A stretch of 64,000 nucleotides of DNA, taken from positions 310,001 through 374,000 of the forward strand of contig NZ_CBVI010000001.1 in assembly GCF_000513195.1 (NCBI RefSeq), in the 5' to 3' direction. This document shows positions 63,715 to 64,000 of this stretch, one piece after another. The translations under genes were made by a program, and so were the position numbers. The DNA comes from Bacteroides timonensis (GTDB lineage: Bacteria > Bacteroidota > Bacteroidia > Bacteroidales > Bacteroidaceae). The notes beneath the pieces were generated by a model. That model did no database searches, was not told the origin of the DNA, and saw only the letters and a list, made by a program, of their open reading frames with translations. Numbering within the stretch: position 1 is the first letter of the stretch; each line of letters starts with the position of its first letter.

Positions 63715-64000
63715 ATGAAAGATAAGAACGAAACATACAGTTATTTGGGCGGACTTGTGCACGGCATCGGCTCCTTGCTGACGGGTATGAAAACTACCAT
63801 GACCGTCTTCTGCCGCCGGAAGGTGACGGAGCAATACCCGGAGAACCGTGCGACGCTGGAGATGTTCGACCGTTTCCGCGGTACGCTGACCATGCCGCAC
63901 AATGACCGGAACGAACACCATTGCGTAGCGTGCGGACTGTGCCAGATAGCATGTCCCAACGATACCATCAAGGTGACAAGTGAAATGATAGAGACTGGGG
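63715..64000 (+). CDS. nuoI: NuoI, NADH-quinone oxidoreductase subunit I (3' end outside window)
   Basis: From the ATG at 63715 the frame is open to the end of the window. The first 4Fe-4S motif CVACGLCQIACPNDTI is present (CxxCxxCxxxCP, TYKI subunit pattern), preceded by YLGGLVHGIGSLLTGMKTTMTVF and EQYPENR..DRFRGTL as in NuoI. The second cluster motif is beyond the edge. The spacer 63661-63714 contains only a small GGCG/CGCC hairpin. Confidence 0.9.
   Translation, partial: MKDKNETYSYLGGLVHGIGSLLTGMKTTMTVFCRRKVTEQYPENRATLEMFDRFRGTLTMPHNDRNEHHCVACGLCQIACPNDTIKVTSEMIETG

Noticed and set aside
1..64000. tRNA, rRNA, insertion sequences, prophage or integrase genes
   Set aside because: None were recognised on either strand.

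Overview
The window is chromosomal DNA of a gut-type Bacteroides. Three things support this: paired SusC/SusD genes with hybrid two-component regulators, promoters of the Bacteroides form (TAnnTTTG at -7, with TTG about 20 bp upstream where visible) instead of -35/-10 boxes, and Bacteroides-style core genes (a MurF-Alr fusion, GSCFA protein, NuoCD fusion). The species cannot be fixed from the sequence alone.

Layout. 1-5.2 kb: the end of a glycan operon (5'-cut GH78 with a BNR propeller, DUF4861, GH43). 5.2-8.1 kb: a higBA toxin-antitoxin pair, a small unknown gene behind a long structured leader, and a phosphoglycolate phosphatase-like HAD gene. 8.2-19.5 kb: GH95, SusC, SusD, a surface lipoprotein with a C-terminal beta-helix, and a GH140-like enzyme. 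19.5-31.2 kb: two paralogous hybrid two-component regulators and two paralogous alpha/beta-hydrolase esterases. 31.3-45.0 kb: a second SusD/SusC pair and a pectin set: AXE1-type esterase, CE12-CE8 fusion esterase, KdgF-like cupin, CE8 pectinesterase, GH105 and a hexuronate transporter. 45.1-54.4 kb: a candidate small RNA, a Dna2-like nuclease-helicase, tatC, tatA, the MurF-Alr fusion, GSCFA and a DUF6078 protein. 54.5-64 kb: dxs, trkA, trkH, a small exported protein and the start of the nuo operon (nuoA, B, CD, H, I; the last is cut by the window edge).

How the genes work together. The glycan genes fit breakdown of pectin, probably rhamnogalacturonan with its side chains. Surface SusC/D and lipoproteins bind and import oligosaccharides. 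Esterases remove acetyl and methyl groups. GH78, GH95, GH43 and GH140 trim side chains. GH105 releases unsaturated uronate, KdgF linearises it and an ExuT-like carrier brings hexuronate into the cell. No polysaccharide lyase or GH28 is visible, so backbone cutting must be encoded elsewhere.

The most unusual content is not protein coding. Two architectures of short iterated palindromic DNA recur across the window. One has arms of iterated 7-mers (9-mers in one case) in inverted orientation around a core ending in GCGCAGCC or a close variant. Copies lie in operon spacers (31.2, 49.7, 62.5 kb), upstream of a promoter (7.2 kb) and in frame inside the MurF-Alr gene (52.3 kb), and single arms mark other gene ends and one helicase gene. 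The other is a set of intergenic islands whose sequence differs at each locus but whose period is nearly always 22 bp (or 23, or 11 = half), each unit usually a 15-18 bp imperfect palindrome plus a 4-7 bp spacer. These are the best candidates for an undescribed system.
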